Positions 45,609 to 56,000 of a stretch of DNA of 64,000 nucleotides are shown here, piece after piece. Position 1 is the stretch's first letter. Each line of letters opens with the position of its first letter. A model generated the notes under the pieces. The model saw only the letters and a list, made by a program, of their open reading frames with translations, had not been told where the DNA came from and searched no databases. Source of the stretch: Halomonas sp. I5-271120. Lineage in GTDB: Bacteria; Pseudomonadota; Gammaproteobacteria; Pseudomonadales; Halomonadaceae. A program made the translations under genes and the position numbers. The DNA is taken from positions 1,302,001 to 1,366,000 of the forward strand of contig NZ_CP130701.1 of the NCBI RefSeq assembly GCF_030553075.1. Reading direction: 5' to 3'.

Positions 45609-46798
45609 CAGTCGCGGAACACTCGCACGCCGAGCGCCTTGAGATAGTCCGTCTCGGGAATCGACGGATGCACCGGATGATCGCTGCCCTGATGGCCCTG
45701 ATAGATCACCTGGCCATGACGGTCCTGGTGACGCACCGCCCCGCGCACGCACTCGACGAGGCGCTCCGGCGCCAGGTGCATCGAGCAGGAGGCGCTCATC
45801 AGCAAGCCGTCACGACCCAGCAGGCGCATGGCCTCACGGTTGAGGCGCGAGTAAGCCCGCTCACCGCTGGGAATATCCTTGCGCTTCTTGATGAAGGCGG
45901 GCGGGTCGAGGATAACCACGTCGAATTGCTCGTCATCGGCCTTGAGCGCGGCCATGGCCTCGAAGGCATCCCCCTCGCCGACGGCTACCTGGTCGGTGAG
46001 GCCATTGAGCGCGGCGTTGGCGGCCACGTGCTCGAGCGCATCGCTTGAGGCATCCACGCACAGCACTTCGCTGGCACCGTGAGCCGCCGCCTGCACGCCC
46101 CAACCGCCGACATAGCTGAAGACGTCCAGCACGCGCTTGCCGGCCACCAGCTTGTTGAGCCAGGCGCGGTTGTCGCGGTGGTCATAGAACCAGCCGGTCT
46201 TCTGGCCGTCGAGCACCCGGGCAACGAAGCGCACGCCGTTTTCTTCGAGCAACACTTCCTCGGGCAGCTCGCCCTTGACCACTTCAACCTGGCGGTCGAG
46301 CTGCTCCTGACGACGCCCGGAGGAGTCGTTCTTGAAGACGATGGCCCGCGGCGACAGCACCTTGTCGAGGGCATCGATCACCTGCTCGGCCATGCGCTCC
46401 ATACCCAGGGTATTGAGCTGCACCACCAGCACGTCGTCGAAGCGGTCGACGATCAGCCCGGGCAGCAGGTCACCCTCGCCGTGTACCAGCCGGTAGAAAG
46501 GCTTGGCAAAGAGCCGCTGGCGCAGACCCAGGGCCTGCTTGAAGCGATGCACCAGCAGCGAGCGGTCGAGGCGCATTTCCGGGTCCCGGGACACCACCCG
46601 GGCACAGATCAAAGAGTGCGGATTGACGTAAGCGACCGCCATGGCGCGGCCATTATGGGCCTCGATCACCGCCTGGGCGCCCGGCTCAAAGGTCTTGAGT
46701 GGGGTCGCGTCGGTGTCGATCTCATTGGAGTACAGCCACAAATGGCCAGCCTTCAGGCGGCGGTCGGCGTTCTTCTTCAAGCGCAGGCGTTCGGTCAC
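45608..46798 (-). CDS. rlmI: 23S rRNA (cytosine1962-C5)-methyltransferase RlmI-type
   Basis: SAM-dependent rRNA methyltransferase. N-terminal PUA domain (LRLKKNADRRLKAGHLWLYSNEI at residues about 5-27), then an EEHEE-like middle (FKNDSSGRRQ), and a Rossmann domain with VLDVFSYVGGWGVQAA near residue 222 and VILDPPAFIKKRKD near 290. Start GTG 46798 has GGAG 6 nt upstream and gives 396 residues, the family size; the frame continues upstream without family content. RlmI is distinguished from RlmK/L by length and the PUA-first order. Confidence 0.9.
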   Translation of the reverse strand: MTERLRLKKNADRRLKAGHLWLYSNEIDTDATPLKTFEPGAQAVIEAHNGRAMAVAYVNPHSLICARVVSRDPEMRLDRSLLVHRFKQALGLRQRLFAKPFYRLVHGEGDLLPGLIVDRFDDVLVVQLNTLGMERMAEQVIDALDKVLSPRAIVFKNDSSGRRQEQLDRQVEVVKGELPEEVLLEENGVRFVARVLDGQKTGWFYDHRDNRAWLNKLVAGKRVLDVFSYVGGWGVQAAAHGASEVLCVDASSDALEHVAANAALNGLTDQVAVGEGDAFEAMAALKADDEQFDVVILDPPAFIKKRKDIPSGERAYSRLNREAMRLLGRDGLLMSASCSMHLAPERLVECVRGAVRHQDRHGQVIYQGHQGSDHPVHPSIPETDYLKALGVRVFRD

Positions 46799-46886
46799 GG
46801 AGGTCTCCGTCAAACAGACAACAGGAAAGTAAGGACAGTCTACCCTGCCAAGCCCGGCAACGCGCGGGCCCAGCGGGTAGATCGAA

Positions 46887-47771
46887 TCAGGTCTGGCAAC
46901 TGGGGCAAAAGACACTGGCGCGCTGGCCAAGGGTGACCAGGCGAAGCTCCCTGCCACAGCGCCGGCACGGCTCGCCGTCACGGCCGTAGACGTTGAGGCG
47001 CTGGGCAAAATAGCCCGGCTCCCCGGTGCCGCTGACGAAGTCGCGCAGGGTCGTGCCGCCCTGGGTGATAGCCGCCGACAGCACCTCGCGGATTGCCGCG
47101 GTAAGGCGCACATAGCGCTCGCGGGATATCTGGCCGGCGGCTCGGCGCGGATCGATGCCGGCAAGGAACAGTGCCTCGGCGGCGTAGATGTTGCCCACCC
47201 CCACCACCACGGCGTTATCCATCAGGAAGGGCTTCACGGCCAGGCGCCGCTTGCGCGAGCGCTCAAACAGTCGCTCATCATCGAAGGCCGGCGACAGCGG
47301 CTCCGGGCCCAGCCGAACGAGGCGTCGATCGCTTGTGACGTCACCCTCGAGCCAGTCGAGGAAGCCGAAGCGGCGCGGATCGTGATAGCGCAGGATGGCG
47401 CCACCCTCCATCACCAGATCGACATGATCATGCTTTTTCGGCGCGTCGCCGAGGCGCGCGATGCGCAGGCTGCCGGACATGCCCAGATGCCAGAGCAGTG
47501 CCCGTCGTGTCTCGCCCTCGGCACGCGACGCTTCTCCAGCCGGCGCGCCATCGGTCGCCGCGCCATCGGTCGGCGACTCGATGGGCAGGATCAGGTACTT
47601 GGCACGGCGCGAAAGCGGCCCGATCCGCGAGCCCACCAGCGCGTTTTCGAGCCCCTCCGGCACCGGCAGGCGCAGGCGACGGTTGCGCACGATCACCTCG
47701 CGGATCTCGCGTCCCTCCAAATAGGGAGCGATGCCGCGACGCGTGGTCTCGACTTCGGGAAGTTCGGGCAT
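46887..47771 (-). CDS. mutM: Formamidopyrimidine-DNA glycosylase MutM (Fpg)
   Basis: Removes 8-oxoguanine and cuts the abasic site. Starts [14 protein letters not shown], with catalytic Pro2 and Glu3 exposed after Met removal. Lys and His in the [11 protein letters not shown] region near residue 90, DNA-binding [15 protein letters not shown] near 193, and a C-terminal zinc finger ([24 protein letters not shown]). At 294 residues it is about 20 longer than usual; the extra is a loop insert near residues 68-90 holding a duplicated 15-bp unit. Lies after rpmB-rpmG as in Escherichia coli. Confidence 0.97.
   Translation of the reverse strand: MPELPEVETTRRGIAPYLEGREIREVIVRNRRLRLPVPEGLENALVGSRIGPLSRRAKYLILPIESPTDGAATDGAPAGEASRAEGETRRALLWHLGMSGSLRIARLGDAPKKHDHVDLVMEGGAILRYHDPRRFGFLDWLEGDVTSDRRLVRLGPEPLSPAFDDERLFERSRKRRLAVKPFLMDNAVVVGVGNIYAAEALFLAGIDPRRAAGQISRERYVRLTAAIREVLSAAITQGGTTLRDFVSGTGEPGYFAQRLNVYGRDGEPCRRCGRELRLVTLGQRASVFCPSCQT
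47545..47574. repeat. Two 15-bp tandem repeats inside mutM
   Basis: GCGCCATCGGTCGCC (47545-47559) and GCGCCATCGGTCGGC (47560-47574) differ at one position. They encode the two TDGA-type segments of the MutM loop insert. Confidence 0.8.
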
Positions 47772-47829
47772 GGCACAACGGTTCCGTGGAGCGGTGGACG
47801 TGGGGCGAATAGTGAGCGTCCAGAGACGC

Positions 47830-47853
47830 AAAAACCCGGCGTTAACCGGGTTT
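47830..47853 (-). terminator. Rho-independent terminator after rpmG
   Basis: On the minus strand AAACCCGG-TTAACG-CCGGGTTT is followed by TTGC, making a T run of five. It separates rpmG from mutM. Confidence 0.8.
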
Positions 47854-47892
47854 AGGCGACAGGCTTACGCCTGCGGCAGGAGCCATCAAGAC

Positions 47893-48048
47893 TTACTTGA
47901 TTTTGGCTTCCTTGTACATCACGTGCTTGCGGATCGTCGGGTCAAACTTTTTCATTTCCAGTTTGTCCGGGGTGTTCCGCTTGTTCTTGTCGGTGGTGTA
48001 GAAATGGCCGGTACCGGCGCTGGACACCATACGAATCTTATCGCGCAT
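47893..48048 (-). CDS. rpmG: 50S ribosomal protein L33
   Basis: Large-subunit protein of 51 residues, encoded from ATG 48048 to TAA at 47893-47895. The sequence begins [19 protein letters not shown] and ends MYKEAKIK, as in proteobacterial L33. It has no zinc-binding cysteine pairs, so it is the Cys-free form. It lies 25 nt after rpmB. Confidence 0.96.
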   Translation of the reverse strand: MRDKIRMVSSAGTGHFYTTDKNKRNTPDKLEMKKFDPTIRKHVMYKEAKIK

Positions 48049-48073
48049 GACTCAGTTCTCCCTAGAAGGCTGC

Positions 48074-48310
48074 TTAGACGCGTTCGCCGCGCTTGCGGAT
48101 ATCGGACAGCACCGCTTCGATGCCTTTCTTGTCGATGATGCGCATACCCTTGGAGGAGAGGCGCAGCTTGATGAAGCGCTTCTCTGACTCCACCCAGAAA
48201 CGGTGGGAATGCAGGTTCGGCAAGAAACGACGACGGGTCTTGCGCTGGGAGTGAGATACGTTGTTACCTGTTACCGGACGCTTGCCGGTAACCTGACATA
48301 CATTGGACAT
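48074..48310 (-). CDS. rpmB: 50S ribosomal protein L28
   Basis: 78 residues from ATG 48310, with GGAGG 5 nt upstream. [21 protein letters not shown] and [17 protein letters not shown] are the family's conserved blocks. Cotranscribed with rpmG from the promoter at 48430-48458. Confidence 0.97.
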   Translation of the reverse strand: MSNVCQVTGKRPVTGNNVSHSQRKTRRRFLPNLHSHRFWVESEKRFIKLRLSSKGMRIIDKKGIEAVLSDIRKRGERV

Positions 48311-48668
48311 GGGAGCCTCCAACCGCTTGGCGAGTTGTTCAAAACCTGTCGGGCAAACCGGGTAGGGCGAACGGCTGGCCACCGCCTCGATGCCCCCTTA
48401 TTTAACCCAGGGAATTCTAAAGGGTGCATGTTATACCAGAGGCCGGCACGCGCGGCAAGCATCAATGGCACAACAACCTACCCCTGCACCCCCATGAGCG
48501 CTGGCGTGGACGTCAAGACGGGCTTCTTTGTTGGCACGACACCTACACGACAGACAGGTGCTGTGTGACCGGACGCGACGGCGACCACTCGGGCCCGCCA
48601 CGCTCGGCGACGTACTTTACCGCACCTTTTCCCGTAGCGAAACGGCCCAGGGACGAAACCGGTACGCA
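48311..48668. other. Gene-free region between rpmB and radC
   Basis: 358 bp. Contains the rpmB promoter and an expected leader of about 113 nt. The rest (48460-48668) has only short frames; one of 24 codons on the plus strand near 48494 has no Shine-Dalgarno. Nothing else seen. Confidence 0.6.
48430..48458 (-). promoter_or_regulatory. Sigma-70 promoter for rpmB-rpmG
   Basis: Minus-strand TTGCCG (48458-48453), a 17-bp spacer and TATAAC (48435-48430). Matches four and five of six positions. Transcription would start near 48423. Confidence 0.65.
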
Positions 48669-49343
48669 CTACAGCCAGCCCCGCTCGGCGAAGGACACCA
48701 CTTCGCCGTCACCGACCACGAAATGGTCGAGCACCCGAATCTCGAAGAGCTCCAGCGCCGCCTTGAGTCGCTGCGTGATGCGTCTATCGGCATCGCTGGG
48801 CTCGGCCACCCCGGAAGGGTGATTGTGCGCAAGGATGGTGGCCCCAGCCCCCAGCGCCAAGGCGCGCCGGGCCACTTCCCGGGGGTAGACCGAGGCACTG
48901 TCGAGCGTGCCGCGAAACATTGATTCGAAGTGAATCACACGATGCTGGCTGTCGAGGAACATCACCGCGAACTCTTCATGTCCCAGGTGGCGCAGCTTGG
49001 AGGCCAGAAAAGCCCGCACCAGCGAAGGTGAGGTCAGGGCATCGCCCCGGGTGAGCTGGCTTGCCAAGTGGCGACGCGACATCTCAAGCACCGCCTGTAG
49101 CTGCACGAAGCTTGCATCGCCCAGCCCATGTTCGGCACAGAAACGTGCCCGGTCGGCCTCGAGCAGCGGTCGCAGCCCGCCGAAATTCAATAGTAGATCC
49201 CGCGCCAGATCCACCGCCGAGCGCCCCTTGACGCCCACCCGAAGAAAGATCGCCAGCAGCTCTGCATCGGACAGGGCCGCAGGCCCCAGCGTCAGCAACT
49301 TCTCCCGCGGGCGCTCACCCTCGGGCCAATCTCGAATCGCCAT
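48669..49343 (-). CDS. radC: RadC family protein (JAB/MPN domain)
   Basis: Widely conserved protein with an N-terminal UPF0758/HhH part ([22 protein letters not shown]) and a C-terminal JAMM metal site ([15 protein letters not shown] near residue 172). Once linked to DNA repair, but that role is doubtful and the true function is unknown. 224 residues from ATG 49343. The order radC-rpmB-rpmG-mutM, with coaBC-dut divergent, is the Escherichia coli arrangement. Confidence 0.95.
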   Translation of the reverse strand: MAIRDWPEGERPREKLLTLGPAALSDAELLAIFLRVGVKGRSAVDLARDLLLNFGGLRPLLEADRARFCAEHGLGDASFVQLQAVLEMSRRHLASQLTRGDALTSPSLVRAFLASKLRHLGHEEFAVMFLDSQHRVIHFESMFRGTLDSASVYPREVARRALALGAGATILAHNHPSGVAEPSDADRRITQRLKAALELFEIRVLDHFVVGDGEVVSFAERGWL

Positions 49344-49713
49344 ATGACGCCTCCCTGCGTCCAGTTTACGATATCGCCATTCTCTTCTGCTGCTCTGGCG
49401 GCGACGAGCCGCCTCCCATCTAGACAGACCCACCTAGAAAGACCCACCTAGACAGACCCACCTAGACAGAAGCTCCACGTAGATAGAAGACCCAGCTAAG
49501 TAAAAAGTATTAACAGAGGTACCCCAGCCCTGCCAGCCACCTTGCAAGCGCTCGCTTAACGCAGTGCGACAGTCGGCCCCGGGGCCAGGACGGGAAGACA
49601 GGGGAAAAGACGGGGAGCCGAGGTTAGGGCAAGCTCGGGGAAAAGGCCGGGCGCTACGCAAGAAATGCTGCGAGTGGTAAGGTAAGAGCTTCGCTCACTG
49701 CTCGGATACTGAG
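49344..49713. other. Divergent intergenic region between radC and coaBC
   Basis: 370 bp. Contains four 14-bp tandem repeats (49421-49476), then an A-rich stretch near 49500 and low-complexity G-rich sequence near 49570-49660. No coding frame with support and no clear promoter pair. Confidence 0.6.
49421..49476. repeat. Four 14-bp CTAG-containing tandem repeats
   Basis: TAGACAGACCCACC, TAGAAAGACCCACC, TAGACAGACCCACC and TAGACAGAAGCTCC lie head to tail, creating evenly spaced CTAG sites. Each is preceded by C, so every junction reads CTAGA. Confidence 0.85.
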
Positions 49714-51042
49714 ATGGCAACACCCTCCGGCAAGCGCATTCTGCTGGGCATCAGCGCCGGCATCGCCGCCTACAAGAGCGCCCACCTGGCCCGCCTGTTG
49801 AAGAAGGCGGGGCATGAGGTACGCGTGGTCATGACGGATGGCGCACAGGCCTTCATCACCCCGCTGACGCTGCAGGCCCTCACCGGCGAACCGGTGCGCA
49901 CCTCACTGCTCGACCCCGAGGCCGAGGCCGGCATGGGGCACATCGAGCTGGCCCGCTGGGCAGAATTGATCCTGATCGCCCCGGCCACCGCCGATCTGAT
50001 GGCGCGCCTCGTCCATGGTCATGCCGACGACCTGCTGACGACCCTGTGTCTTGCCAGCGATGCCGACAAGGCCATGGCCCCTGCCATGAACCAGGCCATG
50101 TGGCGCCACCCGGCCACGGCCCGCAACACCCGCCAGCTAGAGGCCGACGGCTGGCGGCTGCTGGGCCCGGATGCCGGCGACCAGGCCTGCGGCGATGTCG
50201 GGCCCGGGCGCATGCTTGAGCCCGAGGCCATCGTCGATGCGCTCTTTAGGGCGCCCGGCGCCCCTACCAAGACGCCCGATGCCGCGCCTGCCGGGGGACG
50301 CCCGGCACAGGGCCTGACGGTGACCATCACGGCAGGTCCGACGCGGGAGCCGCTGGACCCGGTGCGCTATCTGTCCAATCACAGCTCCGGAAAGATGGGC
50401 TATGCGCTGGCCGAGGCGGCGGCCGCGCTGGGTGCCGCCGTGAACCTGATAAGCGGTCCGGTGACCCTCGCGACCCCCAAGGGCGTTAACCGCATCGACG
50501 TGACCTCGGCCAACGAGATGGCCGAGGAAGCCCATCGCCTGGCGCCACAAAGTGACGTCTTCATCGGCTGCGCGGCGGTGGCCGACTACCGCGCCGCCAG
50601 CGTCAGCGAGCACAAGATCAAGAAGACCGCGGAGAGTGACGAGCTGACGCTCACGCTGGTCAAGAATCCCGACATCATTGCCGAAGTGGCCAAGCACCGC
50701 GCTGGTGCACCCCGCCCCTTTATGGTGGGTTTCGCCGCCGAGACCCGCGATGTCGAGGCCTACGCCCAGGACAAACTGACCCGCAAGGGCCTCGACATGA
50801 TCGTCGCCAACGACGTCTCCCTGGCCGGGCTCGGCTTCGGCGCCGACCACAACGCCGCACTGCTGCTGTGGCCGAGCACCGTTGACGCCAGCACCCCCCT
50901 CGGCCGCCGCGCACTGCCCGCCCAGAGCAAGGCCACGCTGGCCACAGCGATCCTCGACTGTCTGCTCGAACGCCTCGAACAAAGCGCCTTGGCCACACCT
51001 CCTATCGCTGCCACCCCGTCTTCACCACAGGACCCCCAATGA
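49714..51042 (+). CDS. coaBC: Bifunctional phosphopantothenoylcysteine decarboxylase / phosphopantothenate-cysteine ligase
   Basis: Two steps of coenzyme A synthesis. The CoaC domain (residues 1-190) shows [19 protein letters not shown], the flavin and substrate motif [28 protein letters not shown], and the catalytic Cys in [11 protein letters not shown] near residue 158. The CoaB domain (about 205-425) has [19 protein letters not shown] and a C-terminal CTP-binding part. 442 residues, slightly long at the linker. The start has a poor Shine-Dalgarno. Overlaps dut by 4 nt. Confidence 0.97.
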   Translation: MATPSGKRILLGISAGIAAYKSAHLARLLKKAGHEVRVVMTDGAQAFITPLTLQALTGEPVRTSLLDPEAEAGMGHIELARWAELILIAPATADLMARLVHGHADDLLTTLCLASDADKAMAPAMNQAMWRHPATARNTRQLEADGWRLLGPDAGDQACGDVGPGRMLEPEAIVDALFRAPGAPTKTPDAAPAGGRPAQGLTVTITAGPTREPLDPVRYLSNHSSGKMGYALAEAAAALGAAVNLISGPVTLATPKGVNRIDVTSANEMAEEAHRLAPQSDVFIGCAAVADYRAASVSEHKIKKTAESDELTLTLVKNPDIIAEVAKHRAGAPRPFMVGFAAETRDVEAYAQDKLTRKGLDMIVANDVSLAGLGFGADHNAALLLWPSTVDASTPLGRRALPAQSKATLATAILDCLLERLEQSALATPPIAATPSSPQDPQ

Positions 51043-51566
51043 CCGCGACTTCTCCCGCCCCGCGCCTGGCCGTCAAGATTCTCGACGAGCGCGTCCGCGA
51101 TCACCTGCCCCACTATGCCACCGCCGGCAGCGCCGGCATGGACCTGCGCGCCCTGCTCGATGCCCCGCTGACCCTGGAACCGGGTGATTGCGAGCTAGTG
51201 CGTACCGGGCTCGCCGTGCATATCGCCGACCCCGCGCTCGCCGGCATGATCCTCCCCCGCTCGGGCCTCGGCCACAAGCACGGCATCGTGCTTGGCAACC
51301 TGGTGGGGCTGATCGACTCCGACTACCAGGGCGAGCTGATGATCTCGGTGTGGAATCGCGGCCAGACACGCTTCGTGCTCGAGCCCTTCGAGCGCCTGGC
51401 ACAGTACGTGCTAGTACCCGTGGTACAGGCAGAACTCGAGGTCGTCGATGACTTCGACGCCGGCCTGTCCAACGCGCGTCAGGATGGCTCTGGTCAGCGT
51501 GACTCTAGTCAACGGGGCACCGGCCAGCGTGGCACCGGCGGTTTCGGTAGCTCCGGGCGCCACTGA
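51039..51566 (+). CDS. dut: Deoxyuridine 5'-triphosphate nucleotidohydrolase
   Basis: Hydrolyses dUTP to dUMP, keeping uracil out of DNA. Trimer-type motifs: [10 protein letters not shown] (I), [11 protein letters not shown] (II), [15 protein letters not shown] (III), [12 protein letters not shown] (IV), and [12 protein letters not shown] (V). At 175 residues it is about 23 longer than usual; the extra lies between motif IV and motif V and includes three 15-bp repeats. Motif V stays intact at the end. Coupled to coaBC by a 4-nt overlap. Confidence 0.96.
   Translation: MTATSPAPRLAVKILDERVRDHLPHYATAGSAGMDLRALLDAPLTLEPGDCELVRTGLAVHIADPALAGMILPRSGLGHKHGIVLGNLVGLIDSDYQGELMISVWNRGQTRFVLEPFERLAQYVLVPVVQAELEVVDDFDAGLSNARQDGSGQRDSSQRGTGQRGTGGFGSSGRH
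51489..51533. repeat. Three 15-bp tandem repeats inside dut
   Basis: TCTGGTCAGCGTGAC, TCTAGTCAACGGGGC and ACCGGCCAGCGTGGC lie head to tail and in frame, encoding variants of S/T-G/S-Q-R followed by D or G. They sit in the arm that leads to motif V. Confidence 0.75.
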
Positions 51567-51623
51567 ATGCATTCGGGGCCCGGATGCCCCTCCTACACAA
51601 GCCTCTAGCGAAGGAATGGCCTC

Positions 51624-53006
51624 ATGACACAGGTACCCGCTTCGATCTTCCGCGCGTATGACATTCGCGGCATCGTCGATGACACCCTTACCGAAGCCGG
51701 CGTCGAGCAGATCGGGCGCGCCATCGGCAGCGAGGCCGCCGCACGCGGCGAATCCACCGTAGTGGTGGCCCGCGACGGTCGCCTCTCCGGCCCGCGCCTG
51801 GCGGCCGCCCTGATGCGCGGTCTGGCCGCCGCCGGCCAGGACGTCATCGACATCGGCATGGTGCCGACCCCGGTGCTCTACTACGCCACCCACGTGCTCG
51901 ACGGCACCGCCTCCGGCGTGATGGTCACCGGCAGCCACAACCCGCCCGACTACAACGGCCTGAAGATCGTGCTCGCCGGCGAGACCTTGTCCGGCGAGGC
52001 CATCACCGCCCTGCACACGCGTATCGTCGAGGGTGACCTGATAAGCGGCCAGGGCAGCATCCGCGAGGCCGACGTCCGCGAGCAATACCTCGCGCGCATC
52101 CTTGGCGACATTACCCCGGCACGGCGGCTCAAGGCGGTGGTCGACTGCGGCAACGGCGTGGCCGGCGAGCTCGGGCCCCAGCTCATTGAGCGCCTCGGCA
52201 TCGAGACCATCCCGCTGTTCGCCGAGATCGACGGCACCTTCCCCAATCACCACCCGGACCCGGGCAAGCCCGAGAACCTCACCGACCTGATTCGCACCGT
52301 CAAGGAAACCGGCGCCGACATCGGGCTGGCCTTCGACGGCGACGGCGACCGCCTAGGCGTAATCACCCCCGCAGGCGAGCTGATCTATCCGGACCGGCTG
52401 ATGATGGCCTTCGCCGAGGACATGCTCGAGCGCAACCCAGGCGCCCGGGTGATCTTCGACGTCAAGTGCACCGGCAACCTGGCTCAGGTGATCGAAGCCG
52501 CCGGTGGCACCCCGGAAATGTGGCGCACCGGCCACTCGCTGATCAAGGCGCGCATGAAGGAGACCGGCGCCTTGCTGGCCGGTGAAATGAGCGGCCACAT
52601 CTTCTTCCAAGAAAGGTGGTACGGCTTCGACGACGGCCTCTACGGCGCCGCCCGCCTGCTCGAGATCCTGGCCAAGCAGGATCAGAACGCCGACGACTTC
52701 TTCGCCCGCTTCCCACAGGACCTGGGCACGCCGGAGCTCAACATCACCGTCACCGACGAGACCAAGTTCGCCCTGGTCGAGCGTCTGGCTCGGGAGGCGG
52801 ATTTCGGCGAGGACGGCGTCAAGACGACCCTCGACGGCATCCGCGTCGACTATCCTGATGGCTGGGGCCTGTGCCGCGCCTCCAACACCACACCGGTGCT
52901 GGTGCTGCGCTTCGAGGGCAAGAGCGAAGCGGCGCTTGAGCGTATCCAGGCACGCTTCGGCGATGCCCTCAAGCAAATCGATCCGAGCATCGCGCTGCCG
53001 TTCTGA
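51624..53006 (+). CDS. algC: Phosphomannomutase/phosphoglucomutase (AlgC type)
   Basis: Interconverts 1- and 6-phosphates of mannose or glucose for exopolysaccharide and lipopolysaccharide. 460 residues. Catalytic Ser in VTGSHNPPDYNGLKI near residue 108, magnesium loop FDGDGDRLGVI near 240, sugar loop GEMSGHIFF near 325, and phosphate loop RASNTTPVLVLRFEG near 420. The N-terminus PASIFRAYDIRGIVDDTL is of the Pseudomonas AlgC type. Upstream coaBC-dut and downstream argB match pseudomonad order. Confidence 0.94.
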   Translation: MTQVPASIFRAYDIRGIVDDTLTEAGVEQIGRAIGSEAAARGESTVVVARDGRLSGPRLAAALMRGLAAAGQDVIDIGMVPTPVLYYATHVLDGTASGVMVTGSHNPPDYNGLKIVLAGETLSGEAITALHTRIVEGDLISGQGSIREADVREQYLARILGDITPARRLKAVVDCGNGVAGELGPQLIERLGIETIPLFAEIDGTFPNHHPDPGKPENLTDLIRTVKETGADIGLAFDGDGDRLGVITPAGELIYPDRLMMAFAEDMLERNPGARVIFDVKCTGNLAQVIEAAGGTPEMWRTGHSLIKARMKETGALLAGEMSGHIFFQERWYGFDDGLYGAARLLEILAKQDQNADDFFARFPQDLGTPELNITVTDETKFALVERLAREADFGEDGVKTTLDGIRVDYPDGWGLCRASNTTPVLVLRFEGKSEAALERIQARFGDALKQIDPSIALPF

Positions 53007-53041
53007 TCGCGGCGGGTCGATGGCTTTTGAAAACGACCTTT

Positions 53042-53062
53042 TAGGGTTAATGCCCAACCCTA
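53042..53062 (+). terminator. Weak terminator-like hairpin after algC
   Basis: TAGGGTT-AATGCCC-AACCCTA followed by TCTTCTC. A second 8-bp hairpin (GAGCGGCG with CGCCGCTC) follows at 53072-53099 without a T run. Confidence 0.4.
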
Positions 53063-53119
53063 TCTTCTCGAGAGCGGCGCCACGCCACCGTCGCCGCTCG
53101 AACACGCCCCCGGCCATGA

Positions 53120-54049
<930 letters not shown>

Positions 54050-54135
54050 TCACGAGTCTCTCTTAACGGTTTGCCCCGCTTGCGGAGGCTCAGTAGGATG
54101 AGTTCAAGATCCCAAAATATTATTAGAAGAAGCTC

Positions 54136-54753
54136 ATGACGCAGGAAACCAACAAACCCAACCGCCGCGAGCAGATCCTCCAGGCGCTGGCGCTGATGCT
54201 CGAGGAAGACAGCGGCAAGCGCATCACCATCGCCGCCCTGGCCCGCCAGGTCGGTGTCTCGGAGGCTGCGCTGTATCGCCACTTCCCGAGCAAGGCGCGC
54301 ATGTTCGAGGGGCTGATCGAATTCATCGAGGAGAGCCTGTTCGAGCGCATCCGGCGCATCCTCGACGAGACCCCGGAAACCCTGCCGCGCTGCCAGCAGA
54401 TTATCACCCTGCTGCTCGGTTTCGCCGAGAAGAACCCGGGCCTGTCCCGGCTGCTCGGCGGCGACGCCCTGACCGGCGAGACCGCGCGTCTGCGCCTGCG
54501 CATCCACCAGCTCTTCGAGCGCCTGGAAACTCAGCTCAAGCAGGTGCTGCGCGAGGCCGAGCTTAACGAGCGTTGCCGGCCGCGGGTCTCTGCCTCGGCC
54601 AGTGCCAACCTGCTGATGGTGCACGTGGAGGGCCAGATCTCCCAGTACGTCAGGAGCGACTTCAAGCGCCGCCCCACCGAGTTCTGGGACGACCAGTGGA
54701 CGCTGCTTGCCGAGCGCCTGCTCGTCGACGTCCCGGATCTCGCCCGCGCCTGA
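54136..54753 (+). CDS. slmA: Nucleoid occlusion factor SlmA
   Basis: TetR-fold DNA-binding protein that blocks FtsZ assembly over the nucleoid. 205 residues. N-terminal [22 protein letters not shown] and the helix-turn-helix [26 protein letters not shown] (residues about 35-60) match SlmA rather than ordinary TetR regulators. It sits between argB and rpoH/fts genes; in Escherichia coli slmA lies by dut and coaBC, also close here. Ends at a bidirectional terminator. Confidence 0.94.
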   Translation: MTQETNKPNRREQILQALALMLEEDSGKRITIAALARQVGVSEAALYRHFPSKARMFEGLIEFIEESLFERIRRILDETPETLPRCQQIITLLLGFAEKNPGLSRLLGGDALTGETARLRLRIHQLFERLETQLKQVLREAELNERCRPRVSASASANLLMVHVEGQISQYVRSDFKRRPTEFWDDQWTLLAERLLVDVPDLARA

Positions 54754-54826
54754 CAGCGGCCAATGTCACTGACGCGAAGAATGCTTACTCAGTGACCATG
54801 ACCCAGAGGCAATGGCCCAGAAACAC

Positions 54827-54858
54827 AAAACCCCCGATGCCAAGGCACCGGGGGTTTT
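54827..54858. terminator. Bidirectional terminator between slmA and rpoH
   Basis: AAAACCCCCG-TGCC pairs with GGCA-CGGGGGTTTT, with one mismatched pair. Four T follow on either strand, so it can end slmA on plus and rpoH on minus. Confidence 0.85.
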
Positions 54859-54914
54859 CATGTCAGCGCATGTCGCCGACCGCACTCAGTCGGCGAGGCT
54901 TAAGCTTCGGATGA

Positions 54915-55784
54915 CTAGGCCACCAAGGCGTCGCCGATCTGCTGCTTGATCTTCTTCATGGCATTCTTCTCGAGCTGACGGATACGCTCGGCGGAAACGC
55001 CATAGACATCTGCCAGATCGTGCAGGGTCGCCTTGGGCTCGTTTAGCCAACGACGCGTCAGGATGTCCTGAGAGCGCTCGTCGAGCTCGCCCAGCGCTTC
55101 GCGCAGGCGACGGGTGGAGTCTTGCTCCCAATCGCTGTCCTCGAGCTGAGTCGCCGGATCGTAGCGGCCGTCATCGAGGAAGTTTGCCGGCGCCTGGTAA
55201 GACGAGGACTCATCGTCATCGCTCGGCGACGCATCGAAGCCGGCGTCGTAGGACGACAGCCGCCCTTCCATGTCGCGCACCACATGCGGCTTGACGTCGA
55301 GGTCCTTAGCGATGGCATCGACCTCGTCATTGTTCAGCCAGGCCAGGCGCTTCTTGGCGCTGCGCAGGTTGAAGAACAGCTTGCGCTGAGCCTTGGTGGT
55401 GGCGATCTTGACGATGCGCCAGTTGCGCAGCACGAACTCATGGATCTCGGCCTTGATCCAGTGCACCGCGAAGGACACCAGACGCACGCCCTGATGCGGG
55501 TCGAAGCGCTTGACGGCTTTCATCAGTCCCACGTTGCCCTCCTGGATAAGGTCTGCCTGGGGCAGGCCGTAGCCGGAATAGCTGCGGGCAATATGTACCA
55601 CGAAGCGCAGGTGCGACATGACCAGCCGACGGGCCGCCTCGAGATCGTTCTCATCATGAAGGCGGAAGGCCAGCTCGCGCTCTTCGTCGGCGGTCAACAC
55701 GGCAATACCGTTGACCGCCTGAATGTACCCGTTCAGGTCATGGCCCGGGGAAAGATGGCCAGCAGGCAGAAGACTGGTGCTCAT
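54915..55784 (-). CDS. rpoH: Heat-shock sigma factor RpoH (sigma-32)
   Basis: Directs RNA polymerase to heat-shock promoters. 289 residues from ATG 55784 (GGAG 9 nt upstream). Region 1.2 LNGYIQAVN, region 2 [30 protein letters not shown] (key [11 protein letters not shown]), [10 protein letters not shown], the RpoH box around QRKLFFNLR near residue 133, and region 4.2 [23 protein letters not shown]. Lies after ftsYEX, the usual gammaproteobacterial position, with a sigma-E type promoter in the gap. Confidence 0.97.
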   Translation of the reverse strand: MSTSLLPAGHLSPGHDLNGYIQAVNGIAVLTADEERELAFRLHDENDLEAARRLVMSHLRFVVHIARSYSGYGLPQADLIQEGNVGLMKAVKRFDPHQGVRLVSFAVHWIKAEIHEFVLRNWRIVKIATTKAQRKLFFNLRSAKKRLAWLNNDEVDAIAKDLDVKPHVVRDMEGRLSSYDAGFDASPSDDDESSSYQAPANFLDDGRYDPATQLEDSDWEQDSTRRLREALGELDERSQDILTRRWLNEPKATLHDLADVYGVSAERIRQLEKNAMKKIKQQIGDALVA

Positions 55785-55920
55785 GCAGGATGTCTCCAAG
55801 TTTGCCCTCAGTATCGTGCGCACAAGAACATAAAGATGAATCGCTTGTGCGCGGGAGCGGACGTCATGATCAAGGCTAGGGGATAGAACCCAGATCATTA
55901 GATGACTAACGTTTCGCAAG

Positions 55921-55948
55921 TTTGACGTCCACCAGACCATAAAGTTCC
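55921..55948 (-). promoter_or_regulatory. Sigma-E (RpoE/AlgU) type promoter for rpoH
   Basis: On the minus strand GGAACTT (55948-55942), then 16 nt, then TCAAA (55925-55921). This matches the GAACTT-N16-TCnnA pattern of sigma-E and AlgU promoters with the exact spacing of rpoH P3 in Escherichia coli. Transcription would begin near 55913, about 130 nt before rpoH. Confidence 0.65.
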
Positions 55949-56000
55949 GGTGAATGCCAGTCTATCGCCATGCGATATCCGCATCGCCACGCAGTGTAGC

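Noticed and set aside
48494..48568. 24-codon plus-strand frame between rpmB and radC
   Set aside because: No ribosome-binding site or promoter and no context to support it.
49421..49476. CRISPR array
   Set aside because: Units are 14 bp and directly adjacent, with no spacers and no cas genes.
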